This document shows, piece after piece, positions 10,099 to 24,200 of a DNA stretch of 64,000 bases. Under the pieces are notes generated by a model. The model saw nothing but the letters and a program-made list of their open reading frames with translations. It did no database searches and was not told the origin of the DNA. A program made the position numbers and the translations under genes. Where the stretch lies: assembly GCA_951799425.1 (NCBI GenBank), contig OX637398.1, positions 23,756,270 to 23,820,269 on the forward strand, in the 5' to 3' direction. The stretch comes from Ilex aquifolium (lineage: Eukaryota > Streptophyta > Magnoliopsida > Aquifoliales > Aquifoliaceae). Positions within the stretch are counted from its first letter, which is position 1. Each line of letters opens with the position of its first letter.

Positions 10099-10891
10099 TG
10101 ACGAGCCCGAAAATTGACTGGGCCAAGCCCAACTTATATGGACCAAGAAAGCCCAAAGGAAATCCCGTGCGGAGTTGAATAGCCCGGATTACAAAGGAAG
10201 CCCAAGTCAAGGCCCAAATCAAGACAAAGTCCAGAGGACCCAAGGCCGTGGACAAGGGGGCGCCGCCCATGGGGAGGCCACCCTTGGCGCCGCCCATGGG
10301 GGCGCCTGCCTTGGTCTCCTCCTCCCTTGCCTCCTTATTCCAATGAAGCCTCCTACGACTCAAGCCTAGTCCACCCCAACTCAAGCCTAGTCCATCTCAG
10401 GACCACCTCTGACGGAATAGGAGCACGAGGGAGAAAAAATCGGGATACGCACCGGAGATCTAGTTCTACCATAACTGTACCTACCAAAGTGGTAGAATCC
10501 TACCATAACTACACTTACCAAAATAGTGATGACCGCCTCAACTCACCGCCTTAGTGAACCTATATAATGTAAACTCTCTCCACTTGGAGAGGCATCCGAT
10601 AATCTACACACACCACACCTCCAATACCTCTACGCATTGCTCTCTCTCTCTCCCAAAGCTCTGTAACATTCCGGTGACCCTTATTCATCAATAAAGAACA
10701 CCGGCCATCGCTGCCATTCCAGAGAGTGGACGTAGGTCATCTGAGACCGAACCACTATAAATCTCTGTGTCGATTCTCTGTTTATAGTTTTATTCCTTGA
10801 TTGCCATCAATTGATTGTTTATTGCTCATTAATTGCATCATAACTCATACTTGACTGTTGATCTTGCCAAAGACAATTTTGTGCATCATCA
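10099..10891 (+). repeat. 3' LTR of the gypsy element
   Basis: 793 bp, TG...CA, matching the 5' LTR including the TATA box (10561-10567) and AATAAA (10690-10695). Relative to the 5' LTR, the GC-rich GGGCGCCGCCCATGG block near 10240-10330 is expanded at one end and contracted at the other, while a CT-rich segment is shorter. Confidence 0.95.
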
Positions 10892-10896
10892 AATTT
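10892..10896. repeat. Target-site duplication, right copy (AATTT)
   Basis: It directly follows the 3' LTR and is identical to the left copy, which fixes the element boundaries and shows that both LTRs belong to one insertion. Confidence 0.9.
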
Positions 10897-12107
10897 GAGA
10901 GAGAGAATCGAAAGCTAAAATCAATCATTCAATCAAAATAAAACATTGATAAAAAAAAAATCAAAATAAAACAAAGTCTCAACATCCCCCCACCCCCTCT
11001 CTCTCTCTCTCTCAACGTGGATGATGGGCTATCTTGCATTTCAATAACACGTGGCGCTGAATTACAGGAGAAAATCATTTTCCTTAGTTTGGACAGCGGA
11101 CTCTACACCACAAAACAGTATGTATGTTTTGCCCTGGCGTTATCTCTAAGGCTCTAACCCACTGCTATGTCAACTTTCTGTCCACCACAAGATATGTTAT
11201 GTGCAAAATTCAGTAACAATTAGCCTTACTGGCGAGCGAAATGACAGTACTGCCCCTTTTCTCCTGGGTTATGTTCTATGTTTTTCGAAGATGGCAATTA
11301 TGTTGTGCCTATTCTTTCAATATCTAGTGTTATGAAATATTCCAATTCGACTTGTCTGATTTTCAATACAAATCGTCCATGTTAATTAATTAGTATTACT
11401 GTTTTTTTAATTGAACTGTCTCACTTAAAAGGAAAAAAGAGCAAGTCATTTAAGTTTGTTAGAAGGTACTACATCTAGTTTGTATTGACATCCTAACATC
11501 AAAATTTTAATTTTGAGCCTTGCACAAAACATATTGATCAAATTAATAATTATGGTTTTATGAATAATAAGGAATAACCCGTGCATCAATGTACGATACA
11601 GTACGAATGATTTTGAGAAAGATATTGGTGGTCGTTGGATGAGTTTATTTGAGACCGTCAAATAAGTTTATTGAAACATACCCTATTTTATATTCTAGAT
11701 TATGCAGAACATAATCTCCGTAGCGTGAAGATGAGACTGTTAAGCAACAAACATTAGGATTCGAAACTTGTCAAGAATGAGATGACACAAGGGGTTTGAT
11801 TAATATTGCTAATAAAAAAAAATCCTAAGAATGGGCAAAATTAATATTCAAGTTGAAGTAAGAAGGGAGTACATGAAAATATTTAGGGCAGGCAAGATTG
11901 AAATTATTTCAAAAGTGGTGGTATATTTTAGTTACCATATATATATTTTTTTTGGTAGCATAAATATTTATATATATATATATTGTTTGAACAAGAAATA
12001 TTTTTATATTGACTGTTAGCAATTTTATTAAATCTCTTCCAGAAAATTTATCTGAAGTTTCCACAGTGCCGACTAAAGGGCAGAGAAAACCAGGGAGGGA
12101 GTGCGAA
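10897..12107. other. Intergenic region between gypsy element and ABCF5-like gene
   Basis: No gene seen. It contains a CT microsatellite (10996-11013) and an AT-dinucleotide tract (about 11938-11986). The region is AT-rich and must include the upstream promoter of the ABCF5-like gene, but no single TATA box could be assigned with confidence. Confidence 0.55.
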
Positions 12108-12167
12108 GAGTTTCTCTGGGAAGACTCTCTCTTGCACTCTGTTCACAAAGTACCCAGAGAGAAACTC
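12108..12167. repeat. Inverted repeat in the ABCF5 leader or promoter
   Basis: GAGTTTCTCTGGG (12108-12120) pairs with CCCAGAGAGAAACTC (12153-12167), with a two-base bulge and a loop of about 32 nt. Outer bases GCGA/TCGC extend the stem partly. It ends 123 bp before the ATG. It may be a leader hairpin if transcribed, or a remnant of a small foldback element. Confidence 0.5.
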
Positions 12168-12290
12168 GCAAACTATATTTTCCCTGAAAGCCCTTAAATT
12201 TTACCTTTCGGAAAACCTTTAAATTTTAATCACACACAGCCCTAATTTAATATTTTTCCACTGTTTTCCACACTTTCTCATCATCCAAAC

Positions 12291-15200
12291 ATGGACTTGG
12301 CCTCAAAACTCCAACTCATCGACCTCCGCTCTACTTTCCTCACCGGTTCATCCCTTTTAGACGCTCGCAAAACCAGTCTCCGTCCTCGTTTCCGCCCAAT
12401 TGCAACCCAACCCCTCATACCCACCAATTCTTCACTCCAAACCACCACTTTCTTCAACCCCAAACAGACCAAAAACCATAGAATTTCAGCTAAATTATCA
12501 GCCGTTGCCGTCGAAACAGCGGAAACCAGTGTCAAAGATGATATAGAATCACTTTTTTCTGACAATTCAGCGAATGAAAATGACTATAAACGTGTGGATA
12601 AGCAATCGAAAAGCGGTGCGTCGAGTATTTCATCGGGTGTGAAGTTAGAAAATGTGAGTAAGAGCTATAAGGGTGTGACTGTATTGAAAGATGTGAATTG
12701 GGAGGTGAAAAGAGGAGAAAAAGTAGGGTTAGTAGGTGTAAATGGAGCTGGGAAAACAACCCAGTTGAGGATTATAGCTGGACAAGAAGAACCCGATTCG
12801 GGGAATGTAATTAAGGCAAAATCCAATATGAAAATCGCTTTTTTGAGCCAAGAATTCGAGGTTTTAGGTAGTAGGACTGTGAGAGAGGAGTTTATGAGCG
12901 CATTTAAGGAGGAAATGGAGATTGCCGAGAGGTTGGAGAAGGTTCAGCAGGCGATAGAGAAGTCTGTGGATGATTTGGAATTGATGGGGAGGCTTCTGGA
13001 CGAGTTTGATTTGCTTCAGAGGCGAGCTCAGGCCGTGGACTTGGATGAGGTGGATGCAAAAATTAGTAAGTTGGTGCCAGAACTTGGGTTTGAGCCCGAG
13101 GATTCAGATAGGTTGGTGGCGTCGTTTAGTAGTGGGTGGCAGATGAGGATGTCACTTGGGAAGATTTTGCTTCAGGTATATCATTGGGCTTCAACATCCT
13201 GGTTTGGTTAATTTGACTGGTAGTTTCAAAATGTTTTGAGTTTATCCATGCATAAGTAAGTTTCTATTTGCTTTTTTGCAATGCTTTTGCAAAATTCTCA
13301 TTCATATTCAGGAAATGGTGTGAGAATGGATTGTTGCTTGTGATTTCCTTAGCAAATTGATATGGCTGTAGATTTTGGCTGTTATTTCCAAAAGGTGTTG
13401 ATACGACTGTAGACTGAAATTCCTGACTAAGGAAATGATATCGCCACTAAATTGTGCATGCTGAATTAGATTTTGTGATGTGGATTTATTCGACTTGGGA
13501 GTAGTGATAATGGAAGAAATGCTACATTGGTGGATATAGCACAACTATGAGCAAAATGGTGCCTCTTGATGTTATAATCTTTTCTACTGAAACACACAAT
13601 ACCTCCTGTCTATGCTGTCATAACCATATTAGGAGTACTTTGGTTGGTTAAATTTGTTAGATGTGTTAGAGAATTTAACTGTTTGTGGTTGACTGTTGAC
13701 ATGTGTGATTCTTGCAGGATCCAGATTTGTTACTTTTGGATGAACCCACAAATCACCTTGATCTTGACACAATCGAATGGCTTGAAGCTTATCTTAATAA
13801 GCAAGATGTGCCAATGGTCATCATATCTCATGACAGGGCCTTTTTAGACCAGTTGTGTACAAAAGTTGTGGATACTGACATGGGTGTTTCGAGGACATAT
13901 GATGGAAATTACTCCCAGTATGTAATTGCAAAGGCAGCATGGATTGAAGCCCAGTTTGCAGCATGGGAGAAGCAGCAAAAGGAAATTGATCAGACAAGAG
14001 ACTTAATAAACAGGTTAAGTGCAGGAGCAAATGCTGGCCGTGCATCCACTGCTGAAAAGGTATGTAAGATTTGTCATTTTGATCTATTGAGAGATAAACA
14101 TGTTCTTATTCATCTAAGATAAACACTAATTGAAGCATTGTTGAAGTTGAAACTTGAATAATTGTATGTTAGGGTTAAGGAAAAGAAAGAGAAGAAAAAG
14201 AGAGTGAAACAATATTGTGGGTAGGGTATGTTGCCCTACATCCTCTTATTTATATAAACTAATATTATGAGTAATTACAATATTACCCTACACTACTAAT
14301 AATATAAAATAAGAATTCTAACAAATGAAACTTGTGAAGTGCAGTATAATTCTTCAGCAATATTATATAAAACAGTTTTGCGTTACCTGCAAATCTCTGC
14401 TTGTTAAAAACTTTCACTAATTCTCACACAGCAGCACGAGAACTCAAAAATTTCGGCATTCTTGCAACTTGCATTAACTTAACAATGTTTTTTGCAGCAG
14501 ACATAAAGTTCATTTTTGTAGTGTAAATTTCTCTTGTTTCTTAGGCATGCAGCTCTAATGAAACTGCATGGTCAGAAATACTATCTAGTGATGCTCAAAT
14601 TTGCGTAACAAATTCTAAATGGTGTCGCTATTTCCTTATCATAATTTGCTTGTTATCTCCTGTTTGTGATACAATCTCTTAAAACAACAGCTTGCCTTTT
14701 AAGTCCATCGGTTCTTTTATGATGTCCAAATTCACTCCTATCCCATGTTCTCTTACTCATTGATTCATTCATCAATTCTCTCTCCATAGCAGTCTTTATC
14801 CAGTTTCTAAACAACAAATCAAATGAGAACTAAGGGCTTGTTTGGTTTGATTTTTGAAAAACAGTTTTTAATTCTGAAAATTTTAAAAACAAGGGGATGC
14901 TATTTGGTTTGGTTTTTTGTTCTTCAATTTTTTGAAAATTTTAGGAATTGAGATGTGATTTTAGAGAACAACAAAATGATGTTCTCATTGTTTTCTATGG
15001 TAAAATAAAAACACGGGAAACAACCTATATTCAAATTAATGAGGTCTCCCCTTCGAGTTCATTGGAGACAAAAAATGGAGACTATTCATTCTTCTTCTCC
15101 ACCGCAACCACTGAAGCTCTCCCTCACTTCAACTTCTTCTCCACTGCAACCACTGAAGCTTTAGATCTAATCTCTCTCTCTCTCAACAACTGAAGCTTCA

Positions 15201-18200
15201 GATCTACACAGATTTGAGCACAGATGTGTGTATAAACACAGAGCACAGATCTGTGTATATACACATATCTGTGTGCGTCTGTGTGAGTGTGTGTGTGCGT
15301 CTGTGTGTATGCTTCTGTGTGTGTGCGCGTTTGTGTATGCGTCTGTGTGTGTAAGCATCTTTAGGGGTGTGTGTGTGTGTGTGTTTTGTGGAGACAGAGA
15401 GGGGGAAAAAAAAGAGAGAGATGGGAATTGTGAGTTTTGTGAATTATTGCCCAAACAGATTTTACAATTTTTTGTTCTTTAAAACTATTTTAAAAAATAT
15501 ATAACTAAATAGGTTTTGCAATATAAAATTTTCAAAAATACTTTCTTAAAACTCTTCTAAAAAACTATTTTTGGATACTGTTTTTGAGATGCAAACCAAA
15601 CAGGCCTTAAGACTCTCATTTTTTTACCAAAAAATTATAGGCAGTTCTCTTCCACTCTGAGATTTATCTGGTGTAGTTCATAAGCCTAAAATTGTGAATA
15701 GAAAAATGAAAATGGATATTCTCCACGCACAAGTTGCCAATTTTTATCATGATCTTGAGTGGACAATTCTCGACCATCTGCTGACGATGTACAGCAGTGT
15801 TGATTTTTTTTTCTCTCCAAAACCAGAAATCAATTACTCTCACAAGTCACAAACAATACAAGTTGTCAGAGTGTAGTTGCAGCAGTGGTCAATTAGGTAG
15901 TACTTGAGGATTGAAACTTTCAACACGCAAAGACATTGAGAAAAAAAGAGGGAGGGAGTGAATGTATGGGACTTGCCATTTTCACAATTATTGACTCGTG
16001 TGTTTCCCGTATGAATTACAGATTACTTGAATGAGTGTCAAGATATCAGGGGCACTGGATGAGTTTGTAAAATCTTTCAGATCTGCTCACTTAGTGACTA
16101 TCCAATGCATTACACTGGCATTGTTACTTTTGCACTGTGACAGGAAATTGCATCAAGAATGTTAAGGAGTTGCTAATAAATACAAATTGTTGATTTGAAC
16201 TAGTCCTCATGTGCAGGTGATTTGGGTAAATCTGCTGGGTTGAATAGGGGCACTTTTCCTAGGTTTAGTTGGCTTTAGCATTATGCCACCATGTGTTAAA
16301 AATACATCTATATCCTGAGAGGAAAACAAACCATGATCTTAAATTCGGGTGATTGTGTTTAATCAGTTCATTTTTCTGGCCTTACACCTCCAGAGATGGG
16401 CTAAGGTGGGAGCGAATAGTGAGAGATCTAGGAGGCTGGTCATCAGGACTGGTGGAGGGAATTGCTTCAATCGACATAAAGTGCAAAACAGGAGAGAGTT
16501 CATGATATTAAGATATATGTGTGTGTATAACAGAGATAGAGAAATTAAAGAGTTAAGATGAGGAGGTTAGGAATTGCTTTCGATGATTTCCTTTTTGTTT
16601 GACTCTTAAGATTCATAATTTTTGATTGAGCTCATTTAACAAGAGTGGATAAGCAAAGTGGGGAGCTGAATAGTCGCCACAAGTCCAAATTTGTGGTCCA
16701 TTTGCTTCTTTAAGCTGAAGACACCAACCCATATTATATTAGTTTTTTTCCTAGAATTCTCACTCAATGTGCAGTTGCTGCAGTGATACTTTCGCTTTTA
16801 TTCCAAGAGCCATTCAGGGATTTTTTTTTTGTGAAATGGGGCTGATCATTTATTGAATACAGAGTCAAGTATGTCCTTTTGGGAAAATGTATATGATTTT
16901 TATACTAATTTACTGCCAAGTGTGATGTAGACTAGGAAGGGAAGAATTAGGGATGAGAAAAGAGAAAGAATTTGAGAAGGAAACAATATCAGTATTCAAT
17001 AATAATCGAAGTCTAATCTAAATAAAACCCTTACATGCATCCCTTTATATAAGGAAACTAAAGCCCTAAAACAAATAAATAATGACAAATAAACCCTTAA
17101 AAGTTAAAATAAAATACTTAAAAGATAAATACTAAAAGTATCCAAATTACTCTCATAATTAATCTAAAATATCTATCCAATTCCTACACGATCTCCATTA
17201 TTCTCCTCCGGTTGAGAAAAACTCTCCGCAGTCTTCAAAGCCAAAATATTCTAAGAGTGCATAATCAAGATGGTAGAACTCCTCTATACTAAGAAGAATC
17301 TATAGTTGTCCATTGAGTAGGATACTGTGGATAATATCCATCTAAAACACTAAAAATCTGGTCCTGCAACACATCATCTATCTGCCTCGGAATGTGCAAT
17401 GGAAGTGGAGAGATAAGAACTCGAGATCGTGCTGAGGAAGGAGCAATTGCATCTATAGGAACACCTGCTAATAAAATAAGAGGCTCTAGAGTGCCTAGAT
17501 TAAGGAGCGTGTCCTCCAAATAAAAATTCGGACTAATATTAAAATTCAATGAAAAATGAAGCAAATAAGCATTAGATCCAAATTCAAGAATAGGAAAACA
17601 ATTTCCATCAGATTTGAACAACAAACATTCAGTGGGACAAGACTTCAATGACAAAGGAGTAACAATAACGCCTTGGTGCAAAAAAATGACAGAGTACAGA
17701 CTCAACTGAATACTTGACAGTAGGTAGAGAAACAAAGTCAACACTCTCAAGTGGGCAGAATCTATAACAATGTCAATAATCTCAGGTGGAGAAGAATCCA
17801 TAACAATGCCATCATGATTCGGAAAAGTAGACAGAATAATCGCCAATAGATTCTGAAATAGATAGCTCAATATGTTCACCATCTTGCATAGGAACCAACT
17901 GAATGGATTTTTCCTCAAGTTCAATGGTTAGTGATGATTCAACTTTTGACTCTGATGAGGTAGGAAACATGATAGGATCAAAAATAATGTCATCACTAGT
18001 ATCAATGTTCAAACGATTGAAAGTATGTTTTGAAGGATGAAAGACATGAGGGTCTAACGGAACAAAAATATGGTTATCATCATGCTGGTGTCCGACATTA
18101 GGTGAAACTGGAAACTTGTCCTTATTTCCTTCCATTTGTTGACTTGCAAGAATTTTAATCAAGTGCGAAAATTGAGTTGTTAATTTAGATAATTGGTTTT

Positions 18201-21200
18201 TCATCCCTCTACACTCTTCACGTAATTAGCCAAGTGAACGTTTATTATTGGCAACTTCAATTTCAAAGATCTTAACATTTTTCTCTAGGGTAGCTTGGTC
18301 TTTTAAATGATCACTAATGACGTTAAAGATAGACTTACTATGGACTTTATGATGACCCCAATAAACTCTAGGAGTGGAATCGGTAAAGTGATGATGTTGT
18401 GGAGAGCTGTGAACTTTAGACATTCTTGATGTTGGATAAGTATCTGAATAGGCATCATAAGGATCATATGAACTTATGATTGACTTTTGAAAGATGAGAA
18501 TAACATAAGAACGAGTTCAAGAATACAATTGACAATTACAAGAAGTGAGAAAACTTATATAGAAGAAAATGTGTTTTGGACCCTTTGCAAATTCTCTAAT
18601 TTTCCAAATAAAAAAAATATTAGTCTCAAATTTCTATAGGAGTATGCATACCATAATCAAGAAGAAATTTTGAAATTTTTTGGGGATGATTTTGCAATTT
18701 CTGAAACTTCTAAGGTGATGTTTCTGCAATTTTTTGAAATTTTTGGGAGTAATTTTGTAATTTTTTGGATTTGCTGGGGATGTTTCTGCAATTTTAGAAC
18801 TTATGGATGATATTTCTGTGATTTTTGGAACTTTTGGTGGGTGAATCTGATAAAATTGTGAACGGTGGGTTAAAATTTAACCCAAAGATCAAGCTGTCTT
18901 CTCCTTTATCGTGCATGTAGGTGTAACCCTAGCGCCAAGTTCAGCGACAACAACAAGAAGAGAAGGACAACAACGATGACGATGGCACCCAAACGATGAT
19001 GAATCGATGACGAAGAAGCAAGTGGCAGCGATGAAGTCGAATACAACGAGTGCTATGGAGGATGATTACGAATTTGATTCTTCTCCTTTTGTTTTTTTTT
19101 TTTTTTTTTTCCGGCAGCACAGACCTTTGATTTATGGATTTTTTTTTCATTGCTTATGGTGATGAACAGTGTGCGCGATGAACAGTGATGATGTGATTTT
19201 TGTGATGTGTACGAATCGAAGTTAGGCTCTGATACTAAATTGATGTAGATTAGGAAGGGAAGAATTAGGGATGAGAAGAGAAGAAGAAAGGGATGGGAAA
19301 AGAGAAAGAATTTGAGGAGAAAACAATATCAGTATTTAATAATAATCAAAGTCTAATCTAAATAAAATTTTTACATGCATCCTTTTATATAGGGAAACTA
19401 AAACTCTAAAACAAATAAATAATGATAGATAAACTCTTAAAAGCTAAAAGAAAATACTTAAAACAATAAATACTAAAAGTATCCAAATTACTCTCATGAT
19501 TAATCTAAAATATCTATCCAATTCCTACACGATCCCGGATCCCTATTATGATGTAGATCGTAATAGCTCTGATACCAAATGGATGTAGATCGTATTGACT
19601 CTTATACTAAATTGATGTAGACTAGGAAGGGAAGAATTAGGGATGAGATGAGAAGAAGAAAGGGATGAGAAAAGAGAAAGAATTTGAGAAAAAAACAATA
19701 TCAATATTCAATAATAATCAAAGTCTAATTTAAATAAAACTCTTACATGCATCCCTTTATATAGAGAAACTAAAACCTTAAAACAAATAAATAATGTCAA
19801 ATAAACCCTTAAAAGTTAAAAGAAAATACTTAAAAAATAAATACTAAAAGTATCTAAATTACTCTCATGATTAATCTAAAATATCTATCCAATTTCTACA
19901 CGATCCCCATTAAAGTGTTTAATTATTTGCTAAATGCCTAAATCTGATCTGTTTTCAGATATTTTATGTTGGGTTATTCATTGATCTGTTTTCCGCAGAG
20001 CTGTATTTTGTGTCTCTTTAGCACGTATTTTACATTCCATTTGGTGTCCCTCTTTACATGCATTTCTCAGTTACTGGTCATATTGTTACTTATTTGTTTA
20101 TTTATTTTTGTGATAATAGAAGCTGGAAAAACTTCAGGATGAGAACCAAGTTGACAAGCCATTTATCCGGAAACAAATGAAGATCAGGTTCCCTGAGCGT
20201 GGAAGAAGTGGAAGATCCATTGTAACAATTAAGAATCTGGAATTTGCCTATGGGGACAAGGTTATTAAAATATGATTGAAATAATAAAACTATCAGCCTG
20301 ACCTTTCTGTTTTCTAGTTAGTGTACATACATCTTATTTTGGAGGTGTGCATATGCATTGTCAAGCAGGTTCTTTTCAAGAAGGCAAATTTGACAATTGA
20401 AAAGGGAGAGAAAATTGCCATTATTGGTCCTAATGGATGTGGGAAAAGTACTTTGCTTAAACTGATTATGGGGTTACAGAAACCGCAAACAGGTGAAGTT
20501 CTGCTCGGGGAACATAATGTCTTGCCGAATTATTTTGAACAGAATCAGGTGTGTCATTGTCATTACTACTGCATCATGATTCCATTTTTTATGGTGGCTG
20601 GATGTCCACTACTCTGCGTTGGTATTGTTGATTAAATCAATCTTCCACCTTTTCAGGCCGAGGCACTTGATTTAGATAAAACAGTGCTTGAAACTGTTGC
20701 TGAAGTTGCAGAAGATTGGAGACTTGATGATATCAAAGGACTTCTTGGGCGGTGCAATTTCAAGGCTGATATGCTTGATAGGAAGGTCTCCCTTTTGAGT
20801 GGGGGTGAGAAGGTAACCACTTATGTAGTATTTGTTTCTTGCTGCTATGGAAGGCTTATTTCACCATTGTGGTTAACTGTTAGGTTTTATTATGCTTCCT
20901 GCCATGTAATCCTTAAGCGTAAGCTTTGATGCTTGTTTTCTGTTTAGGCACGGCTGGCCTTTTGCAAGTTCATGGTGAAACCTTCAACTTTGCTAGTTTT
21001 GGATGAGCCAACTAATCACTTGGATATACCTTCTAAGGAGATGCTTGAGGTTTGGTGTTTGTTCCATTTGTTTCTCTGCCTTGTACAATTTTCTTAAATG
21101 TGATAAACATATTTATTCCACCTTCATGATTCATTGGATTCTATTAGGAGGCAATAACAGAATACCAAGGCACTGTCATTACCGTTTCTCATGACCGATA

Positions 21201-24200
21201 CTTCATAAAGCAAATAGTTAACAGAGTATTAGAAGTAAAGGATGGCAATTTGCAAGACTATGCAGGCGACTACAATGTAAGTCTGGGTCTTAATATTCTG
21301 TATTGCCTACATATGTTATTGTCATTGCCATTGTCATTGTTGCCTTTTGTTCTCATTCACATGGGTATTCTTTTAAGGCCTGTTTTGTGTAGCTTTCTGA
21401 AACAATTTTTACTTCTTGAGTTATGAAAACTGAAAAACTCTGCCTATGTTGTGTGTTGAGTTTTAGTATCTTATCATTTTCACAGCTGGTTGTAAGTCCG
21501 TATAAAGGGGGAAGGTTGTATTAGTTTGTTGGTAGCTAGCGTCAAACTTTGTCGGATCCAATATGAACGTGAATTCAAAAAATATACGCGTAAATACTAG
21601 GGCATTACCCTTAAGCGATGCATTGCACCTGCACTCCAGTGTTTCGAAAAATGGGCGAGGGGCATTACATTATAGTGCAAGGGTTCCTGCGTCATTTTGG
21701 ACGAACACGGTTGAAGAAGTTAGTCAAAGATACTAAAGCTTAGTTTAGCAACTTGGAATATAAGAACACATACAGGTGAATGAATAGAGTTAGTTAAAGC
21801 TATGATAAAAAAAAGTTAATCTAGCATACAAGAATCTAAATATGGGTAGGAGAGAAATCAGGAGAAATAGAAGACACAAGGTACAAATTTTACTATACTG
21901 AATAAATACAAATAGAAATGGAGTTGAAATAATAGTATATCAACATCTTGGGCAAGAAGTAGTAACTATTCTTATGAAATGAGATAGAATAATACTAATT
22001 AAGCTTGTTGTAGGAGAAAATATAATAAATATTATAAATGCTTTTGCACCTCAAGTAGTATTGGATGAACATGTTAAATCTCAGTTTTGGAAACAAATGG
22101 ATGAATTAATGTGAGAAATACCTGTGAGGGAGAGAGTAGAGAGTATACATAAGAGGAGACTTTAATGGTTATATAGGACGAGCAGAGAGGATATGAGATG
22201 GTTCATGGTGGACATGAGTTTGCATATAGGAATGATGCTGGAGAGTCTATTTAAGTCTTACAGTGGCATCTGACCTTATGATAGCTAACACCTATTTCAA
22301 AAAGAGAGATGAACATGTAATAACCTTTAAAAGTGGGTTAAATAGGAGTTAAATAGATTTTTTCTTAAGTAGAAAAGTAGATCGTTTATCATTTAAGCAC
22401 AGTAATGTCATTCAAGGAGAGAGTTTGACTACACAACATAGGATAATGGTACTAGGTATATGTCTCAAAATGTGTTCAAGAATAAGAAAAGATGTTAAAA
22501 ACCCAAGAAGAACTAGGTGGTGGAATTTAAAAGAAAAAAAACTAGTTTTATTTAAGGAAAAAATGCTAAAAGAAGCAACATAGAATTTAGAAGATGAAAC
22601 TAATCTAATGTGGAATAGGATGGTAGGAAGTATCAAAAGAATATCAATAGATAGCTAAAGAAACTTGGTGATAGAATAATGATGTCAAAAATGTTATAAG
22701 ATATGAAAGAAATCTAAAAATAAAGATGATTTAAAACAATATAAGCTTACAAATAAAAGTTAAAAAAGCGATAAGAGAAGCTAAGTAGAAAACAAATAAT
22801 GAAATTTATTCTAAGCTAGATATAAAGGATGGACAAAGAAATATATATAGATTTGCTAAAGAGAAAGAAAAACTAGGGATGTTAACCATATTAAGTGTAT
22901 TAAAAACAAGGATTCAAGGGTCTTGGTAAAAAAAAAAAAGAGGAAATTAGAGAAAGTCGAAAAAATTATTATTAGAATACTTATGGGTTGAACAAAATAA
23001 TAACCAAAAGGGAAAATGTTTTTTTTTTTTTTTCTTAGAATTAGTGTGTCAAAAGTAAAGAATGCATTAAATAAAATGGAAATTGAAAAAGCTTTAGGAC
23101 CTGATGGTGTACTAGAAGTTTGGAGGTGTTTAAAAAATGCTGGGGTATCTTAGTTAACTAAATTATTTAACAAGATTATAACAACTAAGAAACTGTTAGA
23201 TTGAGTGAAGGAAGTATTTTAGTTCCCACATATAAAAACAAAAAGGGTATTCAAAATTGCACAAATTATCGAGGTATTAAATTAATGAGTCATACAAATA
23301 AAACTTTGGGAGAGAGTGATCGAGCAATGACTAAGAATTGAAACAACCGTATCTGAGAATCAATTTAGGTCTATGCCCGGAAGATCAACTATGAAAGTTA
23401 TATACGTACTTAGGAGACTAATGGAAATATATGAAGAGAAAAAAAAAAAGATCTTCATTTAGTGTATATAGGCTTAGATAGGCTTAGAGAAGGTATATGA
23501 CAGAGTGCCAAGATATATAATATGATGGGTTTTAGAGAAGAAGAGAGTTAAAAATAGATATATTAATATAATTAAGGATATGTACGAGGATTCAATAATC
23601 TTAGTTAGAACAACTGCATGAGAAAGTAGTGAATTCTCAATCATGGTATGCTTACATCAGGGCGCCGCTTTAAGTTTGTATCTCTTGGCCTTAATTATGG
23701 ATGAATTGACTAGACACATTTAGGCTGAGATTCCATATTGTATATTATTTATCGATGATATAGTATTTATTGATGAAACTAAAGTAGAAGTTAACAACAA
23801 ACTAGAAGTTTGGAGAAAAACTATAGAATCAAAAGATTTAGGATAAGTAAAAATAGAACTGAATATATGGAATGTAGTTTTATTAATAGTAGAAACAATA
23901 GGGAAGTAGCAAAGATTGAAGATTAAGAGATGCTCAAGAAAAAATATTTTAGGTATTTGTGGACAATTATCTATTGAGAGAGAGATTGGAAACGATGTTA
24001 ATCATAGAAAGGATGGACTAAATGGAGGAATGCATCTGCTGTATAATGTGATCGATGTATATCCCTTAGGTTGAAAGGTTAATTTTTTTAGTCAACCACT
24101 AGATCAAAAATACTTTATGGAACGGAATGTTGGACAATTAAGAAACAACACGCTAAAAAATTAGTAAGTGTTGCAGAGATGAGAATGGTAAGATGGATGT

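Larger units (their letters stand above)
259..10891 (+). mobile_element. Ty3/gypsy LTR retrotransposon, Tat/Retand-like, structurally complete but inactive
   Basis: The 10,633 bp element begins TGACGAGCCCG and ends CATCA. Its LTRs are 259-1052 and 10099-10891, and perfect 5-bp duplications AATTT flank it at 254-258 and 10892-10896. The order is LTR, PBS, gag, protease, RT, RNase H, second archaeal-type RNase H, integrase, antisense gene, polypurine tract, LTR. The second RNase H, the absence of a chromodomain and an extra antisense ORF before the 3' LTR are known hallmarks of the plant Tat lineage; assignment to Retand rather than Ogre is an inference from size and from the antisense gene. 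Both strands carry stops and frameshifts, so it cannot be autonomous. Its intact ends and similar LTRs suggest a fairly young insertion. Confidence 0.95.
16923..19912 (-). mobile_element. Three-LTR non-autonomous LTR retroelement in intron 2
   Basis: Three related LTR copies lie at 16923-17200, 19241-19548 and 19613-19912. The element is read on the minus strand: a primer-site-like sequence complementary to initiator tRNA-Met (reverse complement of GCTCTGATACTAA, 19226-19238) directly adjoins the second LTR, and a purine-rich tract (minus-strand CCGGAGGAGAA) adjoins the first. AAGTG flanks both outer ends (16918-16922 and 19913-19917), consistent with one insertion. No RT or integrase motif is present. 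The third LTR is joined by only 64 bp of internal sequence made of two 32-bp copies, one with a perfect TGGTATCAGAGC complement. Confidence 0.75.
14060..20119 (+). other. Intron 2 of the ABCF5-like gene, expanded by transposons
   Basis: 6060 bp, GT-AG, phase 0. It contains a possible solo LTR (14167-14323), a terminal-inverted-repeat element (14834-15607) and a three-LTR retroelement (16923-19912). The stretches 14324-14833, 15611-16917 and 19918-20119 show no feature beyond AT-rich intronic sequence. The flanking exons join in frame in the ABCF linker region. Confidence 0.85.

Noticed and set aside
15167-15482. ORFs of His/Thr or Cys/Val repeats on both strands
   Set aside because: Produced by translation of the TG microsatellite inside the TIR element.
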